A stretch of DNA of 53,329 nucleotides, from contig CAJOND010000044.1 of the NCBI GenBank assembly GCA_905236675.1, forward strand, positions 1-53,329. Direction: 5' to 3'. Within the stretch, counting starts at the first letter, position 1; each line of letters begins with the position of its first letter. The stretch is from Candidatus Rifleibacteriota bacterium (GTDB lineage: Bacteria > Muiribacteriota > Ozemobacteria > Ozemobacterales > Ozemobacteraceae). A model generated the notes under the pieces. That model was given only the letters and a program-made list of their open reading frames with translations, did no database searches and had not been told where the DNA came from. Below, piece after piece: positions 9,861 through 18,147 of the stretch. The position numbers and the translations under genes are program-made.

Positions 9861-10241
9861 ATTCCACATTACTTAAATAGTTTTATTTTATATTTATATA
9901 TATATTTATTAGTATTCTTATTATTAGGTGTTGTTGATATTGTGGATAACTATGTGTACAATTTTCACATAGCTGTTTTTTGAAGGTGGATAATGTTGTT
10001 TAAAGTTTATTTATGTTTTACACTTTTTATTTATAATATTAACAATTTTTCTTTTTCTTTATTTTTGCACTAATTATCCACACTAAATTAACATAGTTAT
10101 ACAAACTTTTATCAAAATATAAATATATAAAAATCTTGCTTAGTTTTTATTTGTTTGATATATTTCTTAAATCTTAAATGTACATAAAAAGCTTTTTTAT
10201 AAAGAAAGTAATGTACAAAACAAACAAAGGGTTAATGTACA
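9861..10241. other. Candidate oriC / dnaA control region
   Basis: 381 AT-rich bases with no gene, directly upstream of dnaA. DnaA-box matches: TGTGGATAA at 9941-9949 (perfect, minus orientation), GGTGGATAA at 9985-9993 (one mismatch), TTATCCACA at 10074-10082 (perfect, plus), TTATACAAA at 10097-10105 (two mismatches). The palindrome TGTACA occurs four times (9955, 10179, 10212 and 10236), the last overlapping the dnaA leader. DnaA boxes beside dnaA are typical of replication origins or of DnaA autoregulation; which applies cannot be decided from sequence alone. Confidence 0.7.
10226..10231 (+). promoter_or_regulatory. Shine-Dalgarno of dnaA
   Basis: AAAGGG ten bases before the dnaA ATG at 10242. 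It supports this start, which gives a full domain I beginning MTTTMESVWQKI. Confidence 0.6.
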
Positions 10242-11618
10242 ATGACAACTACAATGGAATCTGTATGGCAAAAAATTATAGAAAGAATAAATGCTGAAAA
10301 TTCAGGTTCTTCTAAAATGTTTATTGGTTCAATAAAGCCAGATAAATTAGAAAACAACATTCTTACTCTAATATCTGTTAATGAAATATGTCGAGATATA
10401 ATTAATAAAAAATATGAAAAAGACATTAACCGTATTTTAAAAGAATTTGATCCAGCTTTAAATTATGAAATAATTGTTAAAGCTGGTAAATCATTAAACA
10501 AACCTTTAAGTAAACCTTTACAACCTACGTTACCGACTCTTTCTGAACCTGTTGCAGCACCTGTTGCTAAAACTGTTTCATCTAAATATGAATCGATGTT
10601 TAATTCAAAATATACTTTTGATTCTTTTGTTGTCGGGAAGAGTAACCAGTTTGCATATGCTATATGTCAGGGAGTTACAAAGAATCCAGGTAATCTGCAT
10701 AATCCTGTATTCATATATGGAGGGGTAGGATTAGGTAAGACTCATTTGATACAGGCTATAGGTCACGAAATTATAAAAAATGACCCAAAGGCTAAAATTG
10801 CTTATCTTTCTTCAGAAACATTTACAAATGAGTTTATAGATTCTCTTCGAGAAAAAAAGACTGATGATTTTAGAAAAAAATACAGGAAAATAGACCTATT
10901 GTTAATTGATGATGTTCAATTTTTTGCAAAGAAAGAACAGACTCAAGAAGAATTTTTCCATACTTTTAACGAACTTTTTCAGCAAAAGAAACAAATTGTT
11001 TTAACTTCTGATACGTCTCCTGATAAAATCCCAGATGTTGATGAACGTTTGGCTTCCAGATTTGCTATGGGAGTAGTTGTTGACATTCAACAGCCAGACT
11101 TAGAAACGAGAACAGCTATTTTAATGAATTGTGCAAAAAAATCAATGGTTGCTGTTCCTGAAGATGTAATTATGTATTTAGCACAGGGTGTTACCTCCAA
11201 TATTAGAGCACTAGAAGGGGCTTTTAATTCTGTTCTGGCTTTTGCTGGTATTATGAACAAGCCAATAGACAAAGATTTGGTTGACCAAGTTCTTAAGAAT
11301 ATGCTCAGAGAAACTGCTGGCGGAAAAATAAGTATTAGCTGGATAATTAAACGAGTTGCTGAGTTTTATGATATTTCTGAAGCAGAAATGATAGGAAAAA
11401 GGCGTTCTGCTAATTTAGTTTTACCAAGACAGGTAGCTATGCGTCTAAGTCAGATTTTAGTAGATGCTTCACTTAATCAAATAGGTGAAAAATTTGGCGG
11501 ACGCGATCATACTACTGTAATGCATGCTTGTGACAAGATTAATAAAATGATAAAAACTGATAGTAATTTTGCAGATGAGTTTGAACGAATAAAACGATTT
11601 GTTGATCCAAATAAATAA
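10242..11618 (+). CDS. dnaA: Chromosomal replication initiator DnaA
   Basis: A full-length 458-residue DnaA. Domain I (residues 1-90) begins MTTTMESVWQKI; a short linker follows. The AAA+ module has Walker A GGVGLGKTH at about 160-168 and Walker B LLLIDDVQF at about 220-227, then a sensor region with SNIRALEGAF. The C-terminal DNA-binding domain carries the signature GGRDHTTVMHACDKI. It binds ATP and DnaA boxes to open the origin. The upstream region has good boxes, but rpmH and dnaN are not adjacent, so the classic dnaA-dnaN order is broken here. Confidence 0.98.
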   Translation: MTTTMESVWQKIIERINAENSGSSKMFIGSIKPDKLENNILTLISVNEICRDIINKKYEKDINRILKEFDPALNYEIIVKAGKSLNKPLSKPLQPTLPTLSEPVAAPVAKTVSSKYESMFNSKYTFDSFVVGKSNQFAYAICQGVTKNPGNLHNPVFIYGGVGLGKTHLIQAIGHEIIKNDPKAKIAYLSSETFTNEFIDSLREKKTDDFRKKYRKIDLLLIDDVQFFAKKEQTQEEFFHTFNELFQQKKQIVLTSDTSPDKIPDVDERLASRFAMGVVVDIQQPDLETRTAILMNCAKKSMVAVPEDVIMYLAQGVTSNIRALEGAFNSVLAFAGIMNKPIDKDLVDQVLKNMLRETAGGKISISWIIKRVAEFYDISEAEMIGKRRSANLVLPRQVAMRLSQILVDASLNQIGEKFGGRDHTTVMHACDKINKMIKTDSNFADEFERIKRFVDPNK

Positions 11619-11646
11619 ATTGTTTTTAACTAGTTCTATTTGGTTT

Positions 11647-13076
11647 TTATTTGAAATCTTTTCTTTTACCAATATACAGATTTTTATTAACTTTTATCCA
11701 ATCTAGTTCAGGATAATTGCTACTTATATCAACACTTGTAAATATTCTATCTTTTTCTGTTAGTTTGTTTATCCAAGGTTCGTAAGCTTTAAAATGAAAA
11801 TCTGAATAAGTAATCTCTCTAAATGTTTTTTTATCGTCATCAGGCATGATTGCAGGTTCAAATCCTAAAATATATTTATATTTCGCTTTTGGATCTGCAA
11901 AGTATTGATAATAAAAATGTCTCATAGAATCATTATAGATAATACCATTATCTGAAGGTTTAAAATCAGAAAATTCTTTCCTGGAAAAATCAACAAAATA
12001 ATTACCTCTTTCTTTTTTATTATTCCATTTGTGACTAGGTATTATAATAATAGCTGAAACCATTACGATGACAAATAATACTTTTTTTAAGAAAGGTTTT
12101 TTTACTGATTTCATATCTGAAATTAGCTCTGATAGTTTTATAGACGACCAGTACATTAATGCTACTATTCCCCAGTCAACCCAAAATCTGACTACTCTTA
12201 TTGAAAGAAGCCATGTTAGCAAAATCAGAATAAACAAAGGGTCTTTAGATAAATCATTTAATTTAAGTTTCTTGGAATATACAAGTAGAGTAATAATGAA
12301 AATACTAGGAAAGACCCAGAATATATGAATATTTCCTTCTGCAAATTCCGTTACTAATTGCCAGTTATAAATTTTCTCAGAAAAAATAAATGAAAATGTA
12401 AAAATTCGTTAAATTCCCCAGTCATAAAAGCACCTATAACTGTAGATAACAATATGCAAGATGTTAGTTCAAAGGTTTTCTTTATTTGACTTGTTAATAA
12501 CAAAGCCATTGGCAGAAGAAGAAAAGTATACCAGGTTCCATGTATCCAGACAGCTAAACTTAAAAGAATAATGGATATTGAATATATTATTAGTCTGCTA
12601 AGTTCTTCTTTGGAATCTATAAACCATAATTTAAGTAATATTAATGTAACTATATTTGAAAAAATAAATGGGCGACCGAGCATTGTTCTTAAAATAATAC
12701 TCCTGTCGAAGAAAAACATTAGAATTAAAATAATGGTCCAGGCAGCTTTATTGGGCGATAGTCTGGTACCAATTATATTAAAAAGAATAAACAGAGCTAT
12801 AACAGAAAAACAGAGTAATTGATCTTTATTTATCCAAAAAGTAGAATATACCCAATGCAAAATTCTATGCCAGCCAACGTTATGGTCCGATTCTAAACCA
12901 GGTGAAATTACTAAAACATCAGACCATTTTTGGTTTGATGTCATAGAAAAAGCAACGTGGCGATTTGCGTCATCTGTTGGTCTATAACCCTTTGAAAGGA
13001 TTTGAAATGAAATTACAAAATAGACAGCAATTATAAATATAAAAGCTATTATTTTTTCATAATTAATATGTTTTAT
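11647..13076 (-). pseudogene. Polytopic membrane protein, GT-C/ArnT-like, broken
   Basis: Two open pieces (12354-12944 and 11647-12237) are one gene. The frame breaks in an A6 run at 12381-12386: restoring one base joins HLFF to SEKIYNWQLVTEFAEGN and on to FWVFPSIF and the TM helix ending in the second piece. Upstream, the coding frame continues beyond the ATG at 12944 to IIAFIFIIAVYF and GYRPTDDANRH, a first TM plus the DD motif typical of GT-C glycosyltransferases, but no ATG/GTG/TTG is in frame there; ATA at 13076 may be a lost start. The end is a soluble domain. Two independent lesions suggest a pseudogene. Likely a lipid-linked sugar transferase originally. Confidence 0.75.
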
Positions 13077-13092
13077 ATTTTTAGTTTCTATT

Positions 13093-14250
13093 TTATTTTC
13101 TCCAAACCATCTTATTTATAACGCCAACGTAAGACTGAATAATTTTAACAACTTTTGAACTTACATTTTCTTCTATGTAATCAGGAACAGGGATTCCGTA
13201 ATCACCGTTTTTATTCATTTCAACAGCTGTTTCAATAGATTGAAGCAAACCTTTTTCGTCTATTCCAGAGAGAATAAAGCAAGCTTTATCTAAGGCTTCG
13301 GGACGTTCTGTAGAAGTTCTTATGCAAACAGCAGGGAAGGGACAACCTATTGAAGTGAAAAAGCTTGATTCTTCTGGAAGAGTGCCTGAATCTGAAACGA
13401 CGCAAAAAGCGTTCATCTGTAAGCAATTATAATCATGAAATCCTAAAGGTTCATGTTGAATAACCCTTGAATCAAGTATAAAACCACTTGATTCTAAGCG
13501 TTTTTTAGAACGAGGGTGGCAAGAGTATAAAATAGGCATATCATATTTTTCTGCCATTTTATTAATAGCTGTAAATAGGCTAATGAAATTCTTTTCTGTA
13601 TCGATATTTTCTTCGCGGTGAGCAGAAAGCAGGATATATCGGCCTTTTTCTAAGCCTAATTTTTTGTGAATATCTGAAGATTTGATTTCTTCTAAGTTAT
13701 TTTTTAATACTTCTGCCATTGGGGAACCGGTAACATAGGTTCTTTCTTTCGGCAAGCCACATTCAGCAAGATAACGTCTTGCGTGTTCGGAATAAGCCAT
13801 ATTCACATCTGAAATTATATCGACTATTCTACGATTTGTTTCTTCTGGCAAACATTCGTCTTTGCAGCGATTGCCAGCTTCCATATGGAAAATAGGAATA
13901 TGCAGGCGTTTTGCTCCTATTACAGAAAGGCAGGAATTGGTGTCGCCAAGTACTAAAACGGCTTCCGGTTTTATTTGTTCCATAAGATTATAAGAGGCAG
14001 CGATGATATTGCCCATAGTATCGCCCAAAGTTTCACCTACGGCATTCATATAAACTTCAGGATCTTTTATCTTCAAATCTTTAAAGAAAACGCCATTAAG
14101 GTTGTAATCATAGTTCTGACCAGTGTGAGCAAGAATTACATCGAAATATTTACGGCTTTTGTTTATTACTGCTGAAAGTCTTATTATTTCAGGTCTTGTT
14201 CCTACTATTATTAAGAGTTTTAATTTGCCATTATTTTTAAATTCTATCAT
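13093..14250 (-). CDS. Non-hydrolysing UDP-N-acetylhexosamine 2-epimerase, CapG-like
   Basis: A 385-residue WecB-type epimerase with GTRPEIIRLSAV at the start, GDTNSC near residue 105, HMEAGNRCKDECLPEETNRRIVD and LSAHREEN. The EETNRR form and the CapE-like partner directly upstream favour the CapG/FnlC step of UDP-N-acetyl-L-fucosamine synthesis (C2 epimerisation of UDP-FucNAc precursors). The CapF reductase is not present between them or elsewhere in the window. ATG overlaps the end of the CapE-like gene by four bases (ATGA), so the pair is coupled. WecB-like activity on UDP-GlcNAc cannot be excluded. Confidence 0.8.
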   Translation of the reverse strand: MIEFKNNGKLKLLIIVGTRPEIIRLSAVINKSRKYFDVILAHTGQNYDYNLNGVFFKDLKIKDPEVYMNAVGETLGDTMGNIIAASYNLMEQIKPEAVLVLGDTNSCLSVIGAKRLHIPIFHMEAGNRCKDECLPEETNRRIVDIISDVNMAYSEHARRYLAECGLPKERTYVTGSPMAEVLKNNLEEIKSSDIHKKLGLEKGRYILLSAHREENIDTEKNFISLFTAINKMAEKYDMPILYSCHPRSKKRLESSGFILDSRVIQHEPLGFHDYNCLQMNAFCVVSDSGTLPEESSFFTSIGCPFPAVCIRTSTERPEALDKACFILSGIDEKGLLQSIETAVEMNKNGDYGIPVPDYIEENVSSKVVKIIQSYVGVINKMVWRK

Positions 14251-15290
14251 TTTTTCAGCTCATTTCTGATATATTCTAGCTCTAGAAGCTTCTGTTTAAC
14301 TTCTTCTACGTTTAAAAGTTTTGTGGTATTAGAATTAAACTCTGTTAAAGTATTACGCTTTGCGTCGCCTTCAATAAAGTATTTGTCGTAGTTAAGACCT
14401 CTTCTGTCGCAGGGAACTTGATAGAAATTGCCCAAATCAATAGCATGAGCACACTCTTCATTAGTTAGAAGAGTTTCATACATCTTTTCTCCGTGACGTA
14501 TGCCTATAACCTTTATATTTTTCTTATCGGCGTTGAACAGTTCGCAGACTGCTTCAGCCTGAGTTTGTATAGTGCAGGCAGGAGCTTTTTGGACAAGAAT
14601 ATCTCCGGAATTACCTTTTTCAAAGGCAAACAAAACAAGGTCTACTGCTTCTTCTAATGACATAATAAATCTAGTCATAGAGCCATCAGTAATAGTAATA
14701 GGATTATTTGCTCTTATCTGGCCTATCCAAAGAGGAATTACAGAACTTCTTGAGCACATTACGTTTCCATATCTGGTGCAACAAATTTTGGTTTTATCAC
14801 TAGTTCGACTTTTTGCCACAACAACTTTTTCCATCATAGCTTTGGAAGTCCCCATTGCGTTAACTGGATAAGCGGCTTTATCTGTAGAAAGACAAACGAC
14901 AGATTCTACACCTTCGTCTATTGCAGCAGTTAGAACATTTTCTGTTCCTAATACATTTGTCTTTACTGCTTCTATAGGGAAAAATTCACAGGAAGGAACT
15001 TGTTTTAAGGCGGCAGCATGGAAAATATAATTCACACCATGCATAGCATTTTTTACTGATTGCAAATCTCTTACGTCTCCAATATAAAAGCTGATTTTTT
15101 CAGCATATTCAGGCATTTTAACCTGGAATTCATGACGCATATCATCCTGCTTCTTTTCATCTCGTGAAAAAATTCGGATTTCATTAATATCGCTTGATAA
15201 AAATCTGTTAAGAACAGCGTTTCCAAAAGAACCTGTTCCACCTGTAATCATTAAAGTTTTGCCACCAAATAAAGTCACTTTTTGCTCCAA
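14247..15290 (-). CDS. CapE-like UDP-GlcNAc 4,6-dehydratase/5-epimerase
   Basis: A 347-residue SDR enzyme. The Rossmann motif TGGTGSFGNAVL is at about residues 17-28, followed by FSRDEKKQDDMR. The active-site segment is STDKAAYPVNAMGTSKAMMEK: the catalytic Tyr of classical SDRs is replaced by Met (MxxxK), as described for CapE/FnlA. It would convert UDP-GlcNAc to UDP-2-acetamido-2,6-dideoxy-beta-L-arabino-4-hexulose, the first step to UDP-L-FucNAc. The next gene (CapG-like) overlaps it by 4 nt. Upstream is a long gap with no gene. Confidence 0.85.
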   Translation of the reverse strand: MEQKVTLFGGKTLMITGGTGSFGNAVLNRFLSSDINEIRIFSRDEKKQDDMRHEFQVKMPEYAEKISFYIGDVRDLQSVKNAMHGVNYIFHAAALKQVPSCEFFPIEAVKTNVLGTENVLTAAIDEGVESVVCLSTDKAAYPVNAMGTSKAMMEKVVVAKSRTSDKTKICCTRYGNVMCSRSSVIPLWIGQIRANNPITITDGSMTRFIMSLEEAVDLVLFAFEKGNSGDILVQKAPACTIQTQAEAVCELFNADKKNIKVIGIRHGEKMYETLLTNEECAHAIDLGNFYQVPCDRRGLNYDKYFIEGDAKRNTLTEFNSNTTKLLNVEEVKQKLLELEYIRNELKK

Positions 15291-15300
15291 CTGCTTGATT

Positions 15301-15743
15301 TTTCTGTTATTATGCCACTCTAACTATCAAAGGTCAAGGAAGTTTAAAGGTGAAAACTTAAAGCTGAAAGGTGTTTAAAGAAAATCTTTTTTTAGTTAGC
15401 CAAAATTATTTGTCAAAAATTTTGCTATGGAAATGATTCTTTATTCCATATATTTCCCTTTGGCGGAAAGAAGTGGATAGAAAAACGTAATCTTAAAACA
15501 AAAAAAGGTATTTAATAAATTACGTGTACTTTTATGGGCATTTCGTGTATAATTTTTAAAGTTTTATGGGAAAGAATATAAGGGCAAGAGTTAATTTAAC
15601 TGGCTCAAAATAATGATTACAGTAGTTACGATTGTTGAAAACAATCATTTGAACTCTAAACTCTTTTTTAACTCTAAAACTAGATATCAATAGAAACTTT
15701 TAGTTTGAAACAATACTTATAGTTTAAAAACAGGGGGGCACTT
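15301..15743. other. 443-base intergenic region without gene
   Basis: Between the divergent CapE-like and mtnA genes. It contains loose purine-rich repeats (for example around 15343-15375) and the words AACTCTAAA repeated near 15652-15680. TATAAT at 15548-15553 could be a -10 for the mtnA operon, but no -35 is evident and it is 190 bases away from the ATG. No tRNA or ncRNA was recognised. Confidence 0.4.
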
Positions 15744-16787
15744 ATGATAAAAACTGTATTTTTTAACAAAGAAGAAAACTGTCTGGAATTGATAGACCAG
15801 ACTTTATTACCATTACAGGAAGTTATCATAAAATGCCGAACAGAAGTCGATATAGCCAAAAGTATTATTGATATGCAGGTTCGTGGTGCGCCAGCTATTG
15901 GAGTTACTGCTGCTTACGGGGTTTATTTTGGTTTAATTAATCCAAAAAATCGAGAAAAAAAGATTTTATTAGAAGAACTTCTTGAACAGATTTGCGATTT
16001 GCTTACAGGCACCAGACCAACAGCAGTAAATTTGTTTTATGCTGTTAACAGAGTAAGAAATGCTATATTGAATCTTCATACAGGAGATTTAGATAAAGCA
16101 GCAGAAAAAGCTTTATCAGAAGCCAAAGCTATTTATGAAGAAGATTTAGCTATGTGCCGTGCAATTGGCAAATATGGACAAGAACTTATAGGTGATTGCG
16201 AAACATGGCTTACTCACTGTAATGCAGGAGCACTTGCTACCGCAGGTTATGGCACTGCTTTAGGCGTATTCCGTGCAGCAAAAGAAGCTGGTAAAAATAT
16301 AAAAATAATTGCTGATGAAACAAGACCATTACTTCAAGGAGCTAGATTAACTGCTTGGGAATTGATGAAAGATGGTTTTGAAGTTACTGTTATTGATATG
16401 GCTGGTGGTTTAATTAGAAACGATATGGTTCAAGGCGTTGTAGTTGGAGCTGATAGAATCACGTCAAAAGGTTTTGTAGCAAATAAAATAGGTACTTATT
16501 CTTTAGCAGTATTGTGTAAATACAATGGTGTTCCTTTTTATGTTGCCGCTCCTACAAGCACTTTCGATATGAGCATAAAATATGACGATGAAATAGTTAT
16601 AGAACAAAGAAACCCGGACGAAATAACAAAGTTTGCTGGTGTTCAGGTTGCTCCTACTGGTGTAAAAGTTTATAATCCTGCTTTTGATGTAACTCCTCCA
16701 GAATTAATAACTGGCATTATTACAGATAAAGGAATTATTGAACCTATTTATGCTGAAACTATACCACAGGTATTAGGATTGAAATAA
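15744..16787 (+). CDS. mtnA: S-methyl-5-thioribose-1-phosphate isomerase MtnA
   Basis: A 347-residue member of the aIF-2B/MtnA fold. Characteristic segments: MQVRGAPAIGVTAAYGV near residues 44-60, GTRPTAVNL near 89-97, THCNAGALAT with the catalytic Cys159, and GADRI with the catalytic Asp237 (equivalents of Cys160 and Asp240 of B. subtilis, by memory). It isomerises MTR-1-P to MTRu-1-P. A strong AGGGGGG stretch precedes the ATG. The next gene is a class II aldolase, so the product may be cleaved by it rather than go through the classical MtnB-MtnD salvage. Confidence 0.95.
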   Translation: MIKTVFFNKEENCLELIDQTLLPLQEVIIKCRTEVDIAKSIIDMQVRGAPAIGVTAAYGVYFGLINPKNREKKILLEELLEQICDLLTGTRPTAVNLFYAVNRVRNAILNLHTGDLDKAAEKALSEAKAIYEEDLAMCRAIGKYGQELIGDCETWLTHCNAGALATAGYGTALGVFRAAKEAGKNIKIIADETRPLLQGARLTAWELMKDGFEVTVIDMAGGLIRNDMVQGVVVGADRITSKGFVANKIGTYSLAVLCKYNGVPFYVAAPTSTFDMSIKYDDEIVIEQRNPDEITKFAGVQVAPTGVKVYNPAFDVTPPELITGIITDKGIIEPIYAETIPQVLGLK

Positions 16788-16797
16788 GGAATAAAAG

Positions 16798-17361
16798 ATG
16801 TTGTTTAACGCTTTCAGACAAGTTGGTAGGGATTTGTTCCTGGCAGGTCTTAACAATTCACATTCAGGTAATTTAAGTGTTCGTATTAATGAAAAACAAA
16901 TAATTATTACCCGGACTGGATGTATGTTACATCATATTGATCACCCTGACTTAATAACTACATCTATAAGACATGAAGATTATCAAACTCTGAAAGCATC
17001 CAGAGAATTGCCAGTTCATCGTTCTATTTACTTGCATACTAACGCAAAAGCTATTGTTCATGCTCATTCACCTTATGTTGTAGCAGAATCACTAAGTGGC
17101 AATCATATAGAAAATAACAGATTAATGCTTAAAGACGCAGAAGGTTTATATTATTTTCCGAAAGGAATACTTGTTATAGAAGCAAAAAATGCAATAGCTT
17201 CTAACGAAGTAGCCGAATTAGTTATACCTGCTTTTAAAGATTCACCAATAGTAATTGTTAAAGGTCATGGTGTATTCTCAATAGGAGATACTTTGGAAGA
17301 AGCTTATCACTGGGTTACAGGCTTGGAACATTCGACTAAGATATTGAAATTATTAGAATAA
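16798..17361 (+). CDS. Class II aldolase/adducin-family protein (Ald2/FucA-like)
   Basis: A 187-residue class II aldolase. The NNSHSGNLSVRI segment is the phosphate-binding region; Glu70 in SRELPVH is the likely catalytic acid, and zinc ligands would be His88 and His90 (HAHS) and His157 (KGHGVF). It begins 10 bases after mtnA. The family covers L-fuculose-1-P aldolase and the enzymes that split deoxyribulose- or MTRu-1-P. Adjacent mtnA favours cleavage of MTRu-1-P or 5-deoxyribulose-1-P to DHAP and an aldehyde (DHAP shunt). A methylthioribulose-1-P dehydratase (MtnB) is the alternative. Confidence 0.8.
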   Translation: MLFNAFRQVGRDLFLAGLNNSHSGNLSVRINEKQIIITRTGCMLHHIDHPDLITTSIRHEDYQTLKASRELPVHRSIYLHTNAKAIVHAHSPYVVAESLSGNHIENNRLMLKDAEGLYYFPKGILVIEAKNAIASNEVAELVIPAFKDSPIVIVKGHGVFSIGDTLEEAYHWVTGLEHSTKILKLLE

Positions 17362-17381
17362 TCAGGTCCCTTCATTTACCG

Positions 17382-17858
17382 ATGAAGATTAAACATCCTT
17401 TTGAAGCAATATATGATAGGAATTCAAAAATATTAATATTGGGTTCTTTCCCATCTGTAAAATCAAGAGAGCAGAAATTCTTTTACGGACACCCTCAAAA
17501 CAGGTTTTGGAAAGTTATTGCATCAATATTTAAAGAAGAAGTTCCTAAAACTATTCAAGATAAAAAGAAAATGTTAATTAAAAATAACATAGCACTATGG
17601 GATGTTATTGCTAGTTGTGAAATAAAAGGTTCGTCTGATTCTTCTATTACTAATGCTGTTCCAAATGATTTATCTGCTATATTTAAAACAGCGAAAATAG
17701 AAAAAGTTTTTTGTAATGGCAATAAATCTTTAGAATTATATCAAAAGTTTATTTTCCCAATTAACGGTATAAAAGCAGAAAAACTTCCTTCAACTAGTCC
17801 TGCTAACGCTTCATACAATTTAGAAAAACTTATAAAAGAATGGTCTTTAAGATTTTGA
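17382..17858 (+). CDS. DNA-deoxyinosine glycosylase (UDG superfamily)
   Basis: A 158-residue UDG-superfamily enzyme. It begins with HPFEAIYDRNSKILILGSFPS then SREQKFFYGHPQNRFWKVI, the motif 1 region of the hypoxanthine/deoxyinosine glycosylase family (TIGR04274-like). The C-terminal motif is PSTSPANAS. It would excise hypoxanthine, and perhaps uracil, from DNA to leave an abasic site in base-excision repair. It lies just downstream of the aldolase but is functionally unrelated to it. Stop is TGA. Confidence 0.85.
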   Translation: MKIKHPFEAIYDRNSKILILGSFPSVKSREQKFFYGHPQNRFWKVIASIFKEEVPKTIQDKKKMLIKNNIALWDVIASCEIKGSSDSSITNAVPNDLSAIFKTAKIEKVFCNGNKSLELYQKFIFPINGIKAEKLPSTSPANASYNLEKLIKEWSLRF

Positions 17859-17861
17859 TAT

Positions 17862-18075
17862 GAAATATTCAAATATGGTTATGGAGTGTTCATTGTTTTT
17901 GTTATTCAAATGAAGAATATAAAAGAATTCAGACCTAATGATGTCACTCACAAAGCATTTGATGAAGCTTTACGAGTAGTTTGTAAAGCAGGTGTGAACA
18001 TTTTAGCTTTAGTTAGATTGTATTGTTTTACCAGATTCAATAGTAATAGATAAGCCCGTGGCGGTTGATATTTAG
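17862..18075 (+). pseudogene. SfsA-family C-terminal remnant, frameshifted
   Basis: Directly after the glycosylase, reading through KYGYGVFIVFVIQMKNIKEFRPNDV and THKAFDEALR gives a recognisable C-terminal part of SfsA (sugar fermentation stimulation protein family). The frame then breaks at about 18011-18018 where TTAGTTAG is a 4-nt tandem duplication: removing one TTAG restores ALDCIVLPDSIVIDKPVAVDI, ending with TAG at 18073-18075. About two thirds of the gene (the N-terminus) is missing. It is too short and broken to be functional. Confidence 0.75.
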
Positions 18076-18147
18076 TATTTTTGTTGTTAAGATATAAATC
18101 TGATATATAATGTATTGGAATTTGTTTTATGAAAAATCGGAGCAATG

